Below are positions 1 through 12,985 of a stretch of DNA of 64,000 nt, in pieces (within the stretch, counting starts at the first letter, position 1; every line of letters begins with the position of its first letter). The notes under the pieces were generated by a model that was not told where the DNA came from, did no database searches, and saw nothing but the letters and a program-made list of their open reading frames with translations. The position numbers were made by a program, and so were the translations under genes. Source of the DNA: Ctenosaura bakeri (taxonomy: Eukaryota; Chordata; Lepidosauria; Squamata; Iguanidae); contig CAOLHI010000744.1 of the NCBI GenBank assembly GCA_948474755.1, positions 372,001 through 436,000 of the forward strand, given 5' to 3'.

Positions 1-1144
1 TCTCTATGACATCATCAGAGGCTATTCCTCAGCCTCAGGTTTTGATCCAGAAATCTAAGATGATCCTGACCTAGCAATTCTAATCAAAAGTGATGTCATG
101 TCACTTCTGGTATTCTGCTGACATGCCAGTGTGGCCCGCATTTGCAAGAAGCCTGACGGCATAAACAGATTCATCATGATACTGACTCATGCAGCGTCCA
201 TCAGTTGGAAAGACCAAAAAGAAAATGTGCCCTAGCCACTTCAAATTAAAGAGCAGATTGTCTTTGACTAATCTATTTTGTTCTCCACAGAAGTTGCACA
301 GATTTAATCAATTACATTTTGAATAACACATCCTTATGTCTATAGCTTTTCTCTTGGGCAAATTGGGTGGTTGTTTCCACATAAAAAGAATAATATTCCA
401 CAGGAGTGATTCAAACAATACATCAGGAAGGAGTAATTGCCACTAATAGTGGTGCTTCTTTATAATCAATAAGTCAAACATTTGCTTAGCATCTATTGTG
501 CTGATAATTAGTCTTTTCTCTTTCTCACATCTGCTCTGTGAAGTGAGATATATTTAATCAACAAGTTTCTTTAGATAGTGATTTATTTCCTGGTGGCTTC
601 CTGCTTCATTTTGCAATCTCTGTTCACAGTAAGGGAATAAGCTACTGTTTCAGCTTGTTACTTAAATGAATGTTTTCACTACAGAAAGTATAAATTAAAA
701 AGCATATGTATGTTTATACTGAAATAAATAATAAAAATGAGATTATGGAATGGGACTCTGATTTTAAAATACCATTTTGTGAACAAAATTATTGTTCTTC
801 TTAGGTAACAGTTTAGGGCCAGAAATTCAAAGTTCAGATGCACAAAGTACAGATGCACAAGTACAGCAGTAAGGGCAAAATTGGAAATATATATTCACCA
901 ATGAAGGATGTAGCAATATATTTTACTTGCAAATAATTACCTACATCGCTATATCATTTGTATGATTGGAGGAGATGCTGACCTCAGCTGTAGATATGCA
1001 ACAATTCTTGCTAAGACTTGTTGAGAAGCAGTTTGAATCGGTCCTAGAAATCATAAGGCATAGGAAAATAAAGGCAAATTTTTCCAGTGCATATTTGTTC
1101 TTGTGCAATGAATCATTATGTCTCATTGAGTTTAAACAACTTTA
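1..1144. other. AT-rich sequence, nothing recognised
   Basis: Frequent stops in all frames, no splice-bounded conserved segment and no repeat I can name. Confidence 0.6.
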
Positions 1145-1775
1145 TTGTTTGTTGTTGTTGTTTCTGACTTTTAGTGACCCTAAGGCAAACTGACCAAAGG
1201 GTTTTCTTGGCAAGATTTGTTCAGTGGGGATTTGCCATTATCTTCCTCTGAGGTTGAGACAGAGTTATTTGTCCAAGGTTACCCAATAGGTTTCCATGGC
1301 TGGGTGAGGACTTGAATCCTGGGCCCTTTCCGCACCTTACCTTTTTCCAGCTATGGGGTGCAGGGATTGCATGAGCAACCTCCGGTGAGAGGCTCTCGCG
1401 TCCCTGCTGCTTCAGCTTTGCATGAGCTGCCTGCTCGCGTGAAAACCCCGCCTCTTCCTTCCTCAGCACAGCCTGGAAGTTTCAGAAAGCATGACCAGCG
1501 CAGCTCCGGAGGCTCCGCACACCAGGTAAGTGTGCGCAGGGCCCGGGAGCAATGCATGATCGTGCACCATTTTCAGATTCCAACCAAAAATGAAAAGGTG
1601 CACGATCGGCACCTGCCAGCCCCTGTAGTGTCACGCGATTGTGAGTGCCTTGTGCAGATCGCTCCTCACAATCGCACAATGCTCCAGACGCTCTTTCATA
1701 TGGCAAATGCGGTGCGGAAAGGGCCCTGGTCTCCCAGATATCTGGTACAGTTCTCAAACCATTATGCCATACTGA
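1145..1775 (-). mobile_element. tRNA-derived squamate SINE, split by a MITE
   Basis: The minus strand shows the usual order of this SINE: a tRNA-like head (box B read here as cttgaatcctgg), a TTGGACAA/GTCAC-type body and a tail with GTTGTTGTTG on the plus strand. The body runs 1145-1321 and resumes at 1729 with gtctcccag and caaaccattatgcc. A MITE (1322-1725) sits in the middle. Confidence 0.75.
1322..1725. mobile_element. MITE, family B, inserted in a SINE
   Basis: The termini are GGCCCTTTCCGCACC and GGTGCGGAAAGGGCC, a perfect terminal inverted repeat. The flanks are CTG on both sides (1319-1321 and 1726-1728), and removing the element plus one CTG restores continuous SINE sequence. About 404 bp, CpG-rich, no transposase. 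Related copies are at 5550, 10348 and 18456. Confidence 0.8.
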
Positions 1776-1778
1776 TAG

Positions 1779-1936
1779 GGCCATTGCCACACTAGACTGT
1801 TAGAGCACTATTATCCCACTTTCAACATTCTATGGAATCCTGTGGTTTGCAGTTTCAGGAGAGGCCTCTCTGGCCCCTCGCAAAACTGCAAACCCCAGGA
1901 TTCCATAGAATGTTGAAAGTGGGATAATAACACCAT
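1779..1936. mobile_element. Foldback MITE, family A (right end decayed)
   Basis: A long imperfect palindrome with arms around cccactttcaacattctatg and its complement, and a GGCCATTGCCACACTAGAC left end. It abuts the tRNA-like end of the preceding SINE. Confidence 0.75.
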
Positions 1937-2564
1937 GTCTTACTATCCATTAAATATATGCAGGATCTCTTAAGCAATTTTCTACTGCTGATACCCTTGC
2001 TGTCTTTTATTCAAAACACATGGCTTCATTAAGAGGCATAGAAACTTTCCTGTTTCTTTTTGAAAACAAGTTTGAATACTATCAGGTGGGTCAGCATGTG
2101 AACATTTAAGAGACAATGTGCTAGCTGGGTCTGTGCCACACACCAATGACTGCACACTATGAATACAATCAAATTATATAAAAGAAAAGCACTTTTCACA
2201 AACCAGTTATAACAACCATGAACTGAAGTGTAAAAGAAGGCTGCAGTGCTAAACATTTGTATTGAAATGGGCTTATTTCACAGGAAAGATATTTAGGACA
2301 GGTAGTGGTGATGTTAAATATGATGTATCAGTTTTCAGAGAGATATGTATGTTAATCTGTTTCATCATAAGGAAGGAAGAAAGGATCTAGCAGCATGTTT
2401 GAGAGTTACAGTTAGTCTCAAAGTCTTTTTAAACTAGATTCCTCTTCCTCTTTCCTTCTTTCCTTATTGTGCTATTTTTCTCTTTTTTTTTTCAATCTGA
2501 GGATGTAGACATGTAGCTTGCAGGAGAAAGACCAACCACATATTTGTTAGGCCCATGTCTAGGG

Positions 2565-3025
2565 CAGGGGTGGACAACTGTCAAGAGTAAGAGTGGCATA
2601 TAACCCCCCAGAAAACTTTGGAGGGTAACATCCCCTGCTGTACTCATCAAAATCCCCATTTTTGTCCACAAATGCCACCCCCGGGCTCACTAGAGGTTGT
2701 GAGGGGTGATTTCACCAAATTTTGTCCCACCCTCACATGCCATTTTAGACACAAGAGAAGCATTTATTTTTTATAACAGAAAGTGATCCAGAAATCCTTT
2801 CCAGGCTACTTTCTCTCTCTCTCTTTGTATGTGTGTGTGTGTGTGTGTGTGTGTATGCACATGTTTAAAATATTTAAATTAAGCCCTCTTTGGGGCTTAA
2901 TATAGCCAGGGGCAGAAAACCCACAGCAAAACCATTCCTCAACTGTGGGAGCCCATTTGGGAACATTTTGGAGCATTTGTTAAAAATTCCTGGTGGGCCC
3001 ACAATCTACATTCTTTTCACCCCTG
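2565..3025. mobile_element. hAT-like non-autonomous element containing a (TG)n tract
   Basis: Terminal CAGGGGTG (2565-2572) and CACCCCTG (3018-3025) form an 8-bp inverted repeat. The 8-bp flanks gtctaggg and tgctagag agree at five positions, as for an old hAT target duplication. The interior holds (TC)n and (TG)n tracts near 2815-2855. Confidence 0.55.
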
Positions 3026-4429
3026 TGCTAGAGTAAATTATGGCTATGTACGTAAGGTTATGGAAGTTGTGAATGTCTCCTTGATAAAAGGCTGTGTTCA
3101 TGTTCCTCTTTAAAAAAAGTGGCTATAAAACTTCTGCTGAGAAAACCTTCACTATATCATGTCACTTAACAGAGTTACCAGCAAATCTCCAATCGTCACC
3201 TTAAGTGAGCTCTTACAGACTATTTTTGAGTACCTTACACATGTTAACCTGTTTATCCATGCTAAGATGACTTTTTCACCTCCCAACTATCTCCCAGTGG
3301 TTAATAAATAACCGTTGTTAAGATAACCATCAATGTGTGTACCTTTTGCACCTCCATTCCTTCATGTCTCTCTCTCACCTTGGCCTGGGTATAGATAGAT
3401 GATAACAAAACAACTACTCCATACATCTGGTAAAATGAGCTGCAGTTTATGAAAGTTTACACTAAATAAAATTTGTTGGTCTTGAAGGTGCCAAAAACCT
3501 CTTTTGTTTTGTTTTTGTTTTAGGACAATTGGGGTAGGTAGTCTTGGATGAAGCTGATCTTCTGGATTTCTGGCCTCAGTTCAGACCTCATTTGGTGTCT
3601 TTGAAGGACAGCCAATGCTTGGAACAGAATGTTAAGGGCCTGCATTTCTCTTAGTTTTACTGAGCTTCCCCAAAGATTTTATAATCAGCAGTGATCGTAT
3701 TTTTCTAGGCCAGCTGGCTAATATGAGACTCAGTAGGTTTTTTTTCTCCCATTGTTTCGAGTCCTATATTGCTGAACATTTATAGACATTGATGTTAGGG
3801 GATACTAATGTTAGGAATCTTGTGGCCACTGGTGGGGTTCCTCAGACCTTAAACTGTCTTGATAACATTTTATAGTTCTACTTCACTGGGACAGATTAGC
3901 CAAAGCTATGGCATTGAATCTGATGACTATATCCAACTCTCTTTTCCTTTCAACATTGATGATAACAAGGCTGTAGAAATACAGCACTGTTATTAAGATG
4001 AAGACAATAAATGGAAGCTTAATTCAGTCAGGACAGATGTTCTTTTTGGTAAGTAGAAAAACTAGACTGGGACTGAGATTACAACATATCCTGAAGAAAT
4101 AGGTTTGTAGCTTGGGATGCTCTTGAATCCAGCTCTGCTTCATATGACCTAAAGTGCCTTTGCCTAGCTTCTGCTGGTGTTCCAGCTGGACTTCTTCATA
4201 AGGAAGCTGAATTTGGCAACAAAGTTCTATGCATTAATTACTTCTTAATTAGACTATTGAATGTGCTGTTTAGTGGAAAAAATATGTAGAAAATTGGAAA
4301 AAATATTTAGAAAATTCAGCTGGCCAAAATGTGGCAGCCAACTCATTTTGTGGTATATGTTTTAGAAACCATATATCAACAATCTTGAACCAACTGCTCT
4401 GGTTTATGCTTTGTTCTTAAGCCCAGTTC
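3026..4429. other. Nothing recognised
   Basis: Single-copy-like sequence with short TTTTG runs near 3500; no coding signal. Confidence 0.5.
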
Positions 4430-4805
4430 CAGGTGCTGCTCCCCCCGCCTTTTTTTTTTTTTTTTTAACTATAAAGCCCTTAATGACTTGGGGCCAGGTT
4501 CTCTGACAGATTGCTTGCTCCCATATGAGCCTGCCTGTACTCTGAGAACCCACAAAGTTTGGTGGTATGCAAGACAGGGCTTCTTCGTAGAAGCATTTCA
4601 GCTGCATCACTCTCCCAAGAAATGTTAGATTTGCTCTAGTAAAACTGTTAAATTTTGCCAGGGCTTTGGCTTTTACAATTGTTTGGTTTTGTGCTTACTT
4701 TTTATGTTGGAATTTTACTGGATTTTATTGTATATTGGTGTACAATATAATACACTGTGTATTGTCTGTGCTACATAAATAAAGCCACCAATATTATTAA
4801 TAATA
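4430..4805 (+). mobile_element. L2-type LINE 3' end
   Basis: The sequence reads gacttggggccaggttctct, atatgagcctgcctgta and ends in ataaataaagccaccaat followed by TTAATAATA repeats. This is the 3' end of the vertebrate L2-like LINE also seen at 46500-47505. Confidence 0.55.
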
Positions 4806-5549
4806 TATATCTTCAAAAAATATGGAACATGATGCCCAGCTTCACCACCTTTCCTGAAATGCGGTTTGCCTACAACCGTATTATACTGTGACTTTAGTAA
4901 TTAAATGTGGATTTATTGTATTATGTTCAGATCTTCCACATCATCAAATTAGGGGGAACTGTCACAAATAACCCAGAACTAGATGGAACAGTTGTTTTAG
5001 GAGAGCTTGCTAGGTGTAAGACCTGGTATAAGAAAGCTTCCTTTGTCCCAGAGCACAGTGAAAAGAATGATTGTGTCTACAAAGTTTGTTGTGATGGTAA
5101 AAATCTTTCCCACCTGCTGTTGTGGTAGAAGTGCTCCCCTTTACAAGCCAGTGAATGCTCAGTGTGACAATAGGTGAGATATAATTTTGTTATTTCTTTA
5201 CAGGGTCTCTGCCACAGACTTTATCATTCAGACAAGAAATATGTGAATTAATACAATTTCAAGGAAAGTTTCAACACCTCTAAATTTAACAGGTCAGAGA
5301 AGCATAATGAGCCAAGCTCTTTGTTCAGAAGAAATAAAGATGAAAAAACCCCAACACCTCATGTATGCTTTTTGAGAAGAAATTCTAAGGAGTTGCTACT
5401 CAAAAGGAATAATAAATATAGAACTTCAACAAGCAGGAACATAATATGCAGCATACAAGATTTATAGTTATTGTTAAGGTAATGAGATCTTATTAGGAAG
5501 AAAACTGTGATTCCCTTGGCTAACCCATCTTGCTATACTATGATTTTAA

Positions 5550-5929
5550 AGCAGCCTCCAGTGAGAGGTTCTCACATCCCTGCTGTTTCAGCTCTGCACA
5601 AGCTGCCTGCTCCAGAGCAGGCAGCTCAAGAGCCCTGCCTCTTTCTTCTGTAGAGCAGCCTGGGAGTTTCCCAGGCTGCACTGGGGCAGGAAGCATGACC
5701 GCCGTGGCTCCAGAGGCTCTACATGCATGGCAAGTGCATGTGGGACCCTGGAGCACTGCATGATCATGCACCATTTTCGGCTAAAAGCCAAAAATGAAAA
5801 AGTACGCAAGCGGTGCCTGTCCTACCCTGGAGCATCACATGATTGTGAGTGTGTCATGCAGATCGCTTCTCACAATAGTGTGACGCTCCAGGCACCCTTT
5901 CACATGGCAAATGCTGTGCATGAAGGGCC
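5550..5929. mobile_element. MITE, family B (5' truncated)
   Basis: Same orientation and sequence as the element at 1322-1725 from cctccagtgagagg to tgaagggcc, but the first about 60 bp including the left terminus are missing. The ORFs read through it are repeat-derived. Confidence 0.7.
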
Positions 5930-5936
5930 TATGACT

Positions 5937-6154
5937 GATGTGGTGTAGTAGTTTGACTGTTAGACGAGGATTTGGAGAAACCAGGGTTTGACCATGGCTC
6001 AGCCATGGAAACCCACTGGATAATATTGGGCAAGTCACAATCTCTGGTAGGAAGACAAAGGCAAAATTCTTCTGAACAAAATCTTGCCAAGAAAACTTCC
6101 TGATAGGGTCACCATAAGGCAGAAAGTATTTGAAGCCATGCAACAACAACTAAT
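5937..6154 (+). mobile_element. tRNA-derived squamate SINE
   Basis: Head gtggtgtagtagtttgactg, box-B-like gggtttgac, body ggaaacccactgg and caagtcac, tail gggtcaccataaggcagaaa and CAACAACAAC. The tail resembles the BovB 3' end at about 35880, as expected for SINEs mobilised by BovB. Confidence 0.75.
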
Positions 6155-7814
6155 ATTTTTTCCTCAAAAATAATAATAATAATAAAAAAAAATTTTTTTG
6201 ATAATGATGCTAAAAATTTGTTCCACTGCTGAACTGCTTACTTTTCCACTTGCTACTTCTGGATTAAGAATTTGTTTCCTATGGTAGGCCTAACTCTATT
6301 TGCTAAGCCAGACTATAGTAAACCTGTTGAATCAATAGGATTTATACAAGTGTTGACTTATCATTTGACTCATTTAAAGGGTCACGTGGGGTTGAGAACC
6401 AACTAGAACCAAAGCCTGTATGAATTTCTTTCCGGTAAATTAGGAATCACTTCCTTTTTGATAGGATTTACCAAAATTCAAAGGTTTCTTCACATTCAGC
6501 ATGTGGAGTACCGCAATAGTTTTGTTTTTGATTGTTACATCTTCCTTCGCTTGGTCTAGCTGATATCCAGTAAAGTGCGTTCAAGAGGGCACTTACAATT
6601 GTGACAATACTACCACAACTGTGAATATGTAGGAATTGTGAATATGGATCAGTTATGGATGTGTAACATGGAATACCGGTCAGTTATGGGGGCATAACCA
6701 ATTATGCATGTGTAACTCGAGATTATGCATTCATAAGTATAACACTGGCTGCTGTTTGTTGGCAATAATCCTAATCTTCCTAAGGAAGTGTCCCAGAACA
6801 AGGTACAGTGGAACTCCTCTATCCACAAAGAGGAGGTTCACCCCAGGAAGTCTCCCCTTCATGCCACAGCAGATAGGTATGCCATTGTTACTCCTCCAGT
6901 GTCAGAAGTCAAACCATGTAGAAGGCAAAAGGAAGCTTCAGGGACTTTTCCAGGAAGAGATGAGGAGAAGCAGTGACTCCACAGAAATGTATTTCCTAAA
7001 ACAAGGTTGAACAAAGTACAGATCCATGGGTCCTCAAGCTATCCTGTCCTCTGCCTGCCCATCAACATATCGCAGGAATGATGGGGGAAACTGTGTCAGC
7101 CTTCCACTGTGGGTAGTGAGAAAGAAAAGTAAAAAGGGAAAAGAACCTCAGTAAAAGCCCAAGTGAAAGGAAAAATCACACACAAACACACACATTTTGC
7201 CTTCTAGTGCAAGTATGGAAGAGCAAAGGAAACGGTGATTCAGTTGCTATGGATTTTCCCTGCCTTTCACTCCTGAACTATTCTGTTAGGTTTGTTTTAT
7301 TTTGTTGTGTCTTTTTTAAACTTTTTGAAAATTCTACAAATTCGCATCAAATTTTTCCTATGAGATTTCTGTGGCAATTTCAGGGACAGCTAGACACAAG
7401 AGAATTTGATTTCAAAAGAAGCAGACAAAGCTTGTAAAAGAGGAGAGCCCTGCCAAATAAGAATGGTTTTCCTTGAAGAGATGTTTCTGAATTACACAGC
7501 TCCCAGATGTGCACATCAGATGATCTCTCAATTTCTTTTTCTCACAGACATACATATTCCTCCACTTCTAATATCCCTTGAAAGGTAATAGTATCACAGG
7601 AAAACATTCCAGATTCATTGATTCTCTCCTTTCTACAGTTTTGATTTTTGCTTTTTTAAAAAGATTTGCACGAACCTTACACATTTCTATATGCCAATCA
7701 TGTTTCTACTAACTATATCTTTCTTAACTAATTACATTCCTTTTTCTTCTCCTGCAGCTATTGTATTGTATTGTACAATATTGTTCTGTGCACACCTATT
7801 TTTATTCTAAGAAC
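6155..7814. other. No gene; short degenerate repeats
   Basis: Between 6600 and 6720 the words cagttatgg and gtgtaac recur several times, as a small degenerate tandem array. The frames of 60-100 codons here have no similarity I recognise. Confidence 0.45.
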
Positions 7815-8267
7815 TGTCACAATATGTAAAGGGTTAATCTTACTTAATGCTGCGCTGCTTCTTCTGACCTTGCCCTTTAAGCTCAAGGTGTAGACTGAAA
7901 TAAGGCTACGCAGCTGTATGTTAATTTATGTGTTGACTAAGGCACTTGTAAAGCACCTAATAATGTACAGCTGTGTGGAGTGTATATAAGCTGTTTGGAC
8001 AAGCTGCTCTTTCTTTCCTTTTTCTCTTGTCTCCTTGCTGTGCTGGTTTGTATGTCACTCTACTGTTTTTACTGTTTAACTTTATGATGGGCTTTTGCTA
8101 AATGCCTTAATTTGTTACCTGCAATAAACCTTTTGTATTTTTCCTTATTGCAGTCTGAAGTGGCTGTTTTTCCTCTAGGCTAGAGTTTATGCCAGAGGTT
8201 CTTTGGAGGTCCTTGTTTGCTTAAACAAGTACCCCAGTTTTCAGGCTCGCTAGGCAAGCAGCTGACA
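7815..8267 (+). mobile_element. Probable solo LTR of an endogenous retrovirus-like element
   Basis: The segment begins TGTCA and ends TGACA, has TATATAAG at 7983-7990 and AATAAA at 8123-8128 in the expected order, and carries no coding sequence. I saw no matching target duplication, so the exact ends are uncertain. The sequence to the right (ccctgtgaagtaagttag) belongs to an older repeat, so the LTR is the younger insertion. Confidence 0.5.
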
Positions 8268-8583
8268 ACCCTGTGAAGTAAGTTAGCCCAAGAAACTATG
8301 ATTAGCTCAAGGTGACTACATGAGAGTTATTTTGTTATATTTATCAGCATATACACACATCCTAACACAAAGTATTGCAGTTATTGATTTGGTATCTTTT
8401 TTTCTTTAAGGCTTTTCTAAACTCAGATTGATAGATAGGAAAAGAAATTGCAGAGTCTCTGCTTAAAATAGTAGTTTTGTATTTCCTTCCTCATTAGAAA
8501 CTTTTGTCTTCTTGTTGCCTGGCTACCACTCTTTTGACCACACTTCAACATTGTTCAGCCACATGTGTCCTGAAGCTTTTTCA

Positions 8584-8765
8584 TGCTGCACAATTATAGT
8601 ACTGTAGTTCCACTTTACAGCCATGTCTGTGGAATCCTGGGGTCAGTAGTTCAGTGAGCCCTAGAGAACTGTGGTTGAGAATTCTACATACCTCCACCTT
8701 AACACCGAATCTCAGGATCCTGTAGGATGGAGCCACTGCAGTTAAACTGAAATAAACTGGTTTTA
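8584..8765. mobile_element. MITE, family D (partial)
   Basis: Contains gcacaattatagtactgtag, gttccacttt and ggaatcctgggg with the inverted partner gaatctcaggatcctgtagg and gcagttaaactg. It is the decayed form of the elements at 10069 and 25109. Confidence 0.6.
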
Positions 8766-10068
8766 TATCTATGAATTGCTGGAGGGTATGTGGCTTGTGA
8801 TGAACAGATGGTCTGAATAGTTCACATACTGTGATCATAATGATCCCACAAGTCTCGAATCCATGGAAATGCGGGCGAACTAGGTTTGAGAAGGACTGCC
8901 TTGGGGAGAATCCAGACACTACAGTAGACACATAAATGGCATAGAAAGGTCTTTCCTCCTTCTGTAGAGCACTCTACAGACAGTGCATCATTATTTTTAA
9001 TACTTTTACTCTGTGAACACTTGGCCACTGTAGTTCATTGCAAAGTTCAGGCCTTGGAAAATGACAATTAAAAAGTAATTTATAAAACTTTTAACAAAAC
9101 TTCAAAATTTTTGAAGTATGTGACATATTCTTAAAGTGACTCTATATATTTCCCTTTATTTTTCAATTATTTTTCAATTACTTTTTTTTAAAAAAAGCCC
9201 TAAGGACAGAACAGAGAATAGCACAAAGCATGCCCTTAAAATGTAATGAAAAGTGATATGAAAGCATTACTCATTATGTACAATAACTTAATGGAATTCC
9301 TGATTGCTACATTTCTTCTGAAATATAATATGCACACACTGTCATCACCAAAACCCGTGAGATGCTACAGGTATCAATGTTATTTGTAATACATCACTTC
9401 CAAACTCTGTTTAATGCTCTGTAGCTTTCTAGCTGTAAATGATCACTATCACAATAACTAAGCCAGAAAAAAATAAAAATGACTTGTGGGAATATGGCAA
9501 GAATACTAAACAGGCCATTAAGCCTAGGGATATACAGTATGATTGAACAAAAATTCAGGTAAAGAGAATGTATCAGAACTGGATGTAATGCAATAGCAAC
9601 AGCTGGGTAAACACACACACAGGCACACAGGTCAAAGGTAGTCAGGCAAATCCAGCCATTATTCCCAGGTTACATTGTTAATTGCTCATTTTTCTTTTGC
9701 TTCACTTGCTCTTCTACTTGCTCAGATGTTGCTTTTCCTTAGGGAGGAAAAGCTGTTTAACATAAATACACTGTGTTCAGGTGTTGTGTTTCTTTTATTG
9801 CTATACTTCTAAGACTGAGCAGACTTACACTATAAGTTTAGTGCTAGGGTTGGCCAAAAGCATTTTGCTACCTGAGGCAGAGCAGCAGATGGCAACCCCT
9901 TCCCCCAAGAGCTAATCATTTGATAATACTCAAAACCTGCAGCCTGATATAGCCATCTCACTCTGTGTAATGGTAGGGCTAATCCTGTTAATTAATGTTT
10001 AAGTGATGCAGTTACACTAGAACCATCAATTCCTGCGCTGAAAGTAATATAGAAAGCATTATAACTGG
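8766..10068. other. Nothing firmly recognised
   Basis: AT-rich; a possible transposon fragment (ggttggccaaaagcattttg) lies at about 9850-9960. Confidence 0.4.
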
Positions 10069-10283
10069 AGCCCTTTCACACTACACAAACATAGTGCCAT
10101 GATTCTACTTTAATTGTCACGGGCACAATTCCTATGGAATTCTGAGGTTTTCAGTTTAGGGAGGGATATTTAGAATTCTCAGCTATAGAGAGCTAGTGCC
10201 TTCCCAAACTGCAAATCCATACAATGTGGCCACAGCAGTTACAATGGAATCATAGCATTACAATTGGGCAATATAAAAGGGCC
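10069..10283. mobile_element. MITE, family D
   Basis: Starts agccctttcacactacacaa and ends in aaaagggcc; the interior carries gattctactttaattgtcac and its inverted counterpart gcagttacaatggaatcata. Foldback structure without ORFs. Confidence 0.65.
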
Positions 10284-10347
10284 CCAAATTCCTGTGTTTG
10301 CTACTGCATAGAAAAGAAAGGAATAGAATGGCAATAGCTGTTGTCTA

Positions 10348-10768
10348 GGCCCTTTTTGCACGGCATTTTCCATGTAAAAGGGTGCCTGGAGCATCGCATG
10401 ATTGTGAAGAACGATCTGCACGATGCACTCACAATCTCATGATGTTCCAGGGGCCAGCAGGTGCCGATCGTGCACCTTTTCATTTTTGGCTAGAAGCCAA
10501 AAATGGTGCACGATCTCACATTGCTCCTGGACCCCACGTGCACTTACCTGGCGTGTGGGGCCTCCAAAGCCTCGCCAGTCGTGCTTCCTGCCCCAGCGCA
10601 GCCTGGGAAACTCCCAGGCTGCAGTGCAGAAGGAAGATGCGAGGCTCTTATGCGAGCAGGCAGCTCGTATGGAGCCGAAGGTCCCCGGACGTGAGAGCCT
10701 CTCGCCAGAGGCTACTCGCGCAATCCCTGCACCCCAGCACTGGAATAAGGTTAGGTGTAGAAAGGGCC
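10348..10768. mobile_element. MITE, family B
   Basis: Opposite orientation to the copy at 1322. The left end is GGCCCTTTTTGCACGGC and the right end GTGTAGAAAGGGCC. CTA precedes the left end and overlaps the right end, suggesting a short target duplication. CpG-rich; several ORFs of 100-140 codons across it are chance readings. Confidence 0.75.
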
Positions 10769-11622
10769 TAGGATAGGGAAGGGAATCCTGTGTTCCTCCA
10801 GGGATTGAACTGGAACTCCTAGCAGTCCTAGCCAACATAGCCAGTGGTGAGAAACCTACCATCTCCTTTGTATCTTATCTTTTCTCATTTGAGGTGCAAA
10901 TAAAGGCTGTTTCTTGATTCCACTGAGAACAATGCAAACATTTGTGATTTTGGTGTGCCACCTCCACTTGGAAGGTACACATAGAAGCAGATAACAAGAT
11001 TTTATGTTCTTTCTAGCATGTCTAATTTTGAGTGGGAAAATGTGAACTCTTTCTGTTTGCAAAAGTCTCTAAATATGAAAAAAATGCCAATGTCACTACA
11101 GTATACAGGGGCATAGCTACTGGAGGGAATGAAAGCATTGACCTACAATCAAAATTCTGCCTCCTAGAATGAAATTTTATTTCAATTAACAAACTCCTAG
11201 CATTGCAGAAAGGGAGACATTGAAAATAGTTCATATGTGAAATATTTTATATTCACTGTATTCACCTTCTCTTGGTAACTTCAGATGCTTTAATTGTATT
11301 CTAAATTGTATTTCCAAATGCTCAACTGAATTTACAAGGGGGCAAAAACCAATGTAGTGTATAAGGAGATTCAAATGGTCACATTTTGGGATGGTATTTT
11401 TCAGCTCAAAAATTGGCCATAACCATTTAAAAACAAAAAACAAAAAATCAGTGGGGGCTTCAGGTCCACAAAATGGGGGTTTAAAGAGCACACGTGATGT
11501 GTGGAACACACTTTCTTCACCCATTCTTTACTTTACAGTATAAATTACTAACTTCCCCCATTTCCAAATACACTATAGGTATCCAAACTGGGCATAACCT
11601 AACTTTATACAGCAAAACTCAA

Positions 11623-12079
11623 GGCCTTTTCCACACCGGGCGAGGGAATTGCCCCATGCTGCTAGTCACCGGACCTTTTGGCTCAGCGGTCCGGTCCACG
11701 GTGCTCCGGAGCAGTGCATGCTCATGAATATGCACTGCTCCGGCATACCAAATGGCGGCTTCTGGTTGGTCAAGGGTCTTGACCAACCGCTGAAGCTCAC
11801 CAGCGTAAGGCCTGCCCCCGGACAGATCACAGGCATGCATTGGTGCAAGCCTGCGAATCTGGATAAGGGAGCAGGCTCGCAGTGGCACGTTGCATGCTTT
11901 TGAAAGACCAGAAAAATCAGGTCTTTCAAAAGTACACTGGAGGACCACTTGGGGTTGTTCCGGACCAGACTGAGGTACGGATCTACCTTAAATAGGTCCG
12001 ACCCAGTCCAATCCGAGGTGCAGACCTCCTCCTTGGAGGACAGACTGCACTGTTTCAAAAACCCTGTGTGGAAAAGGCC
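11623..12079. mobile_element. MITE, family C
   Basis: 457 bp with termini GGCCTTTTCCACAC and GTGTGGAAAAGGCC (perfect inverted repeat). The interior has a small palindrome ttttgaaagaccagaaaaat / caggtctttcaaaag. A second copy spans 15222-16659. TCA occurs close to both ends. Confidence 0.75.
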
Positions 12080-12789
12080 TCAGTAGATGATGCAGCATAG
12101 CTGTCCGCTCTAAGGCAAGACTCTATTACACCATGATAGATGGTGTCCAGGCTTTCTTGAACACCACTTGAAGGAAAACCACACATCCAACACAGAACTG
12201 TATTCAGAGTGTACAAATCCGCCCTGCCCCCTTGGTCTCAGTTTGTCTACTTTTTTCTCCACTTGAAAGCCCCTTTTGATTTTTGTCTCATTGTTAATAA
12301 TGGTTTAATCTCTTAAGAAGTGAAATTTTTAAAGGTCATGGCTAAAAGCCTGACAGACTGTGAGGAAAACATGTTGAATTCTGTGGCCATCGGGAAAACA
12401 GTTCTCTGTCCCTCATGGGTCAATGGCAGCAGAAGGAATCTAAAGACTAGAATAAACTGAAGGTCCACTGTGTGCTATTGCATTTCTGGTCTTCCAAATG
12501 TCAAGGGCAATTATTTGCTTTATCTAGCTAAATATGAACTTTTCACTTAAATACTGAAAGGATTATGCTCCTCACTGAAAGTTTATAGACGGTGAGTCAG
12601 CACATGCAGAATTGTTCACAGCTGCCTAAAAACTACATTTGCTAATTAATGAGACTGGTCGAAAAAGGTCAGTTGGAGAAAAGACACTGACCAGTCCTCC
12701 ATTTAGAGGAGCAACAATAATAATAACTTAACAATTTCTCTTAAAATTTATTTAGTCTAGCAGCTTTCTTACACTTGACAGTGTTTTTT

Positions 12790-12985
12790 TCTAATTTATT
12801 CATTTTTTAAAATTATTAACAAAATTTTTATCCTACCATTTCTCCAAGGAGCTTAAAGTCAGCTCCTCCTCATTTTCAACTTTAACTGCGTAACAGCCCT
12901 GCAAAGTAAGCCAGGCTGAGAAAGAATAGTACCTGGCTCAAGGTAATCGAATGAGTTTCATTGCTTCATTGGACATGAGTCTGAG
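12790..12985 (-). repeat. Old interspersed repeat (LINE/SINE tail type)
   Basis: Contains tttttatcctaccatttctc, aaggagcttaaagtc, gccctgcaaagtaagccagg and tggctcaaggtaatcgaatg. This is a degraded copy of an abundant repeat whose fragments also occur at about 8270-8330 and 57845-57890. Confidence 0.4.

Noticed and set aside
1358..1795. 145-codon plus-strand ORF
   Set aside because: It reads across a MITE, a SINE end and another MITE, and the same MITE gives other ORFs at 5.5, 10.4 and 18.5 kb.
4907..5128. 73-codon ORF (MDLLYYVQIFHIIKLGG)
   Set aside because: Protein-like look, but no recognised family, no supporting splice partners and no conserved context.
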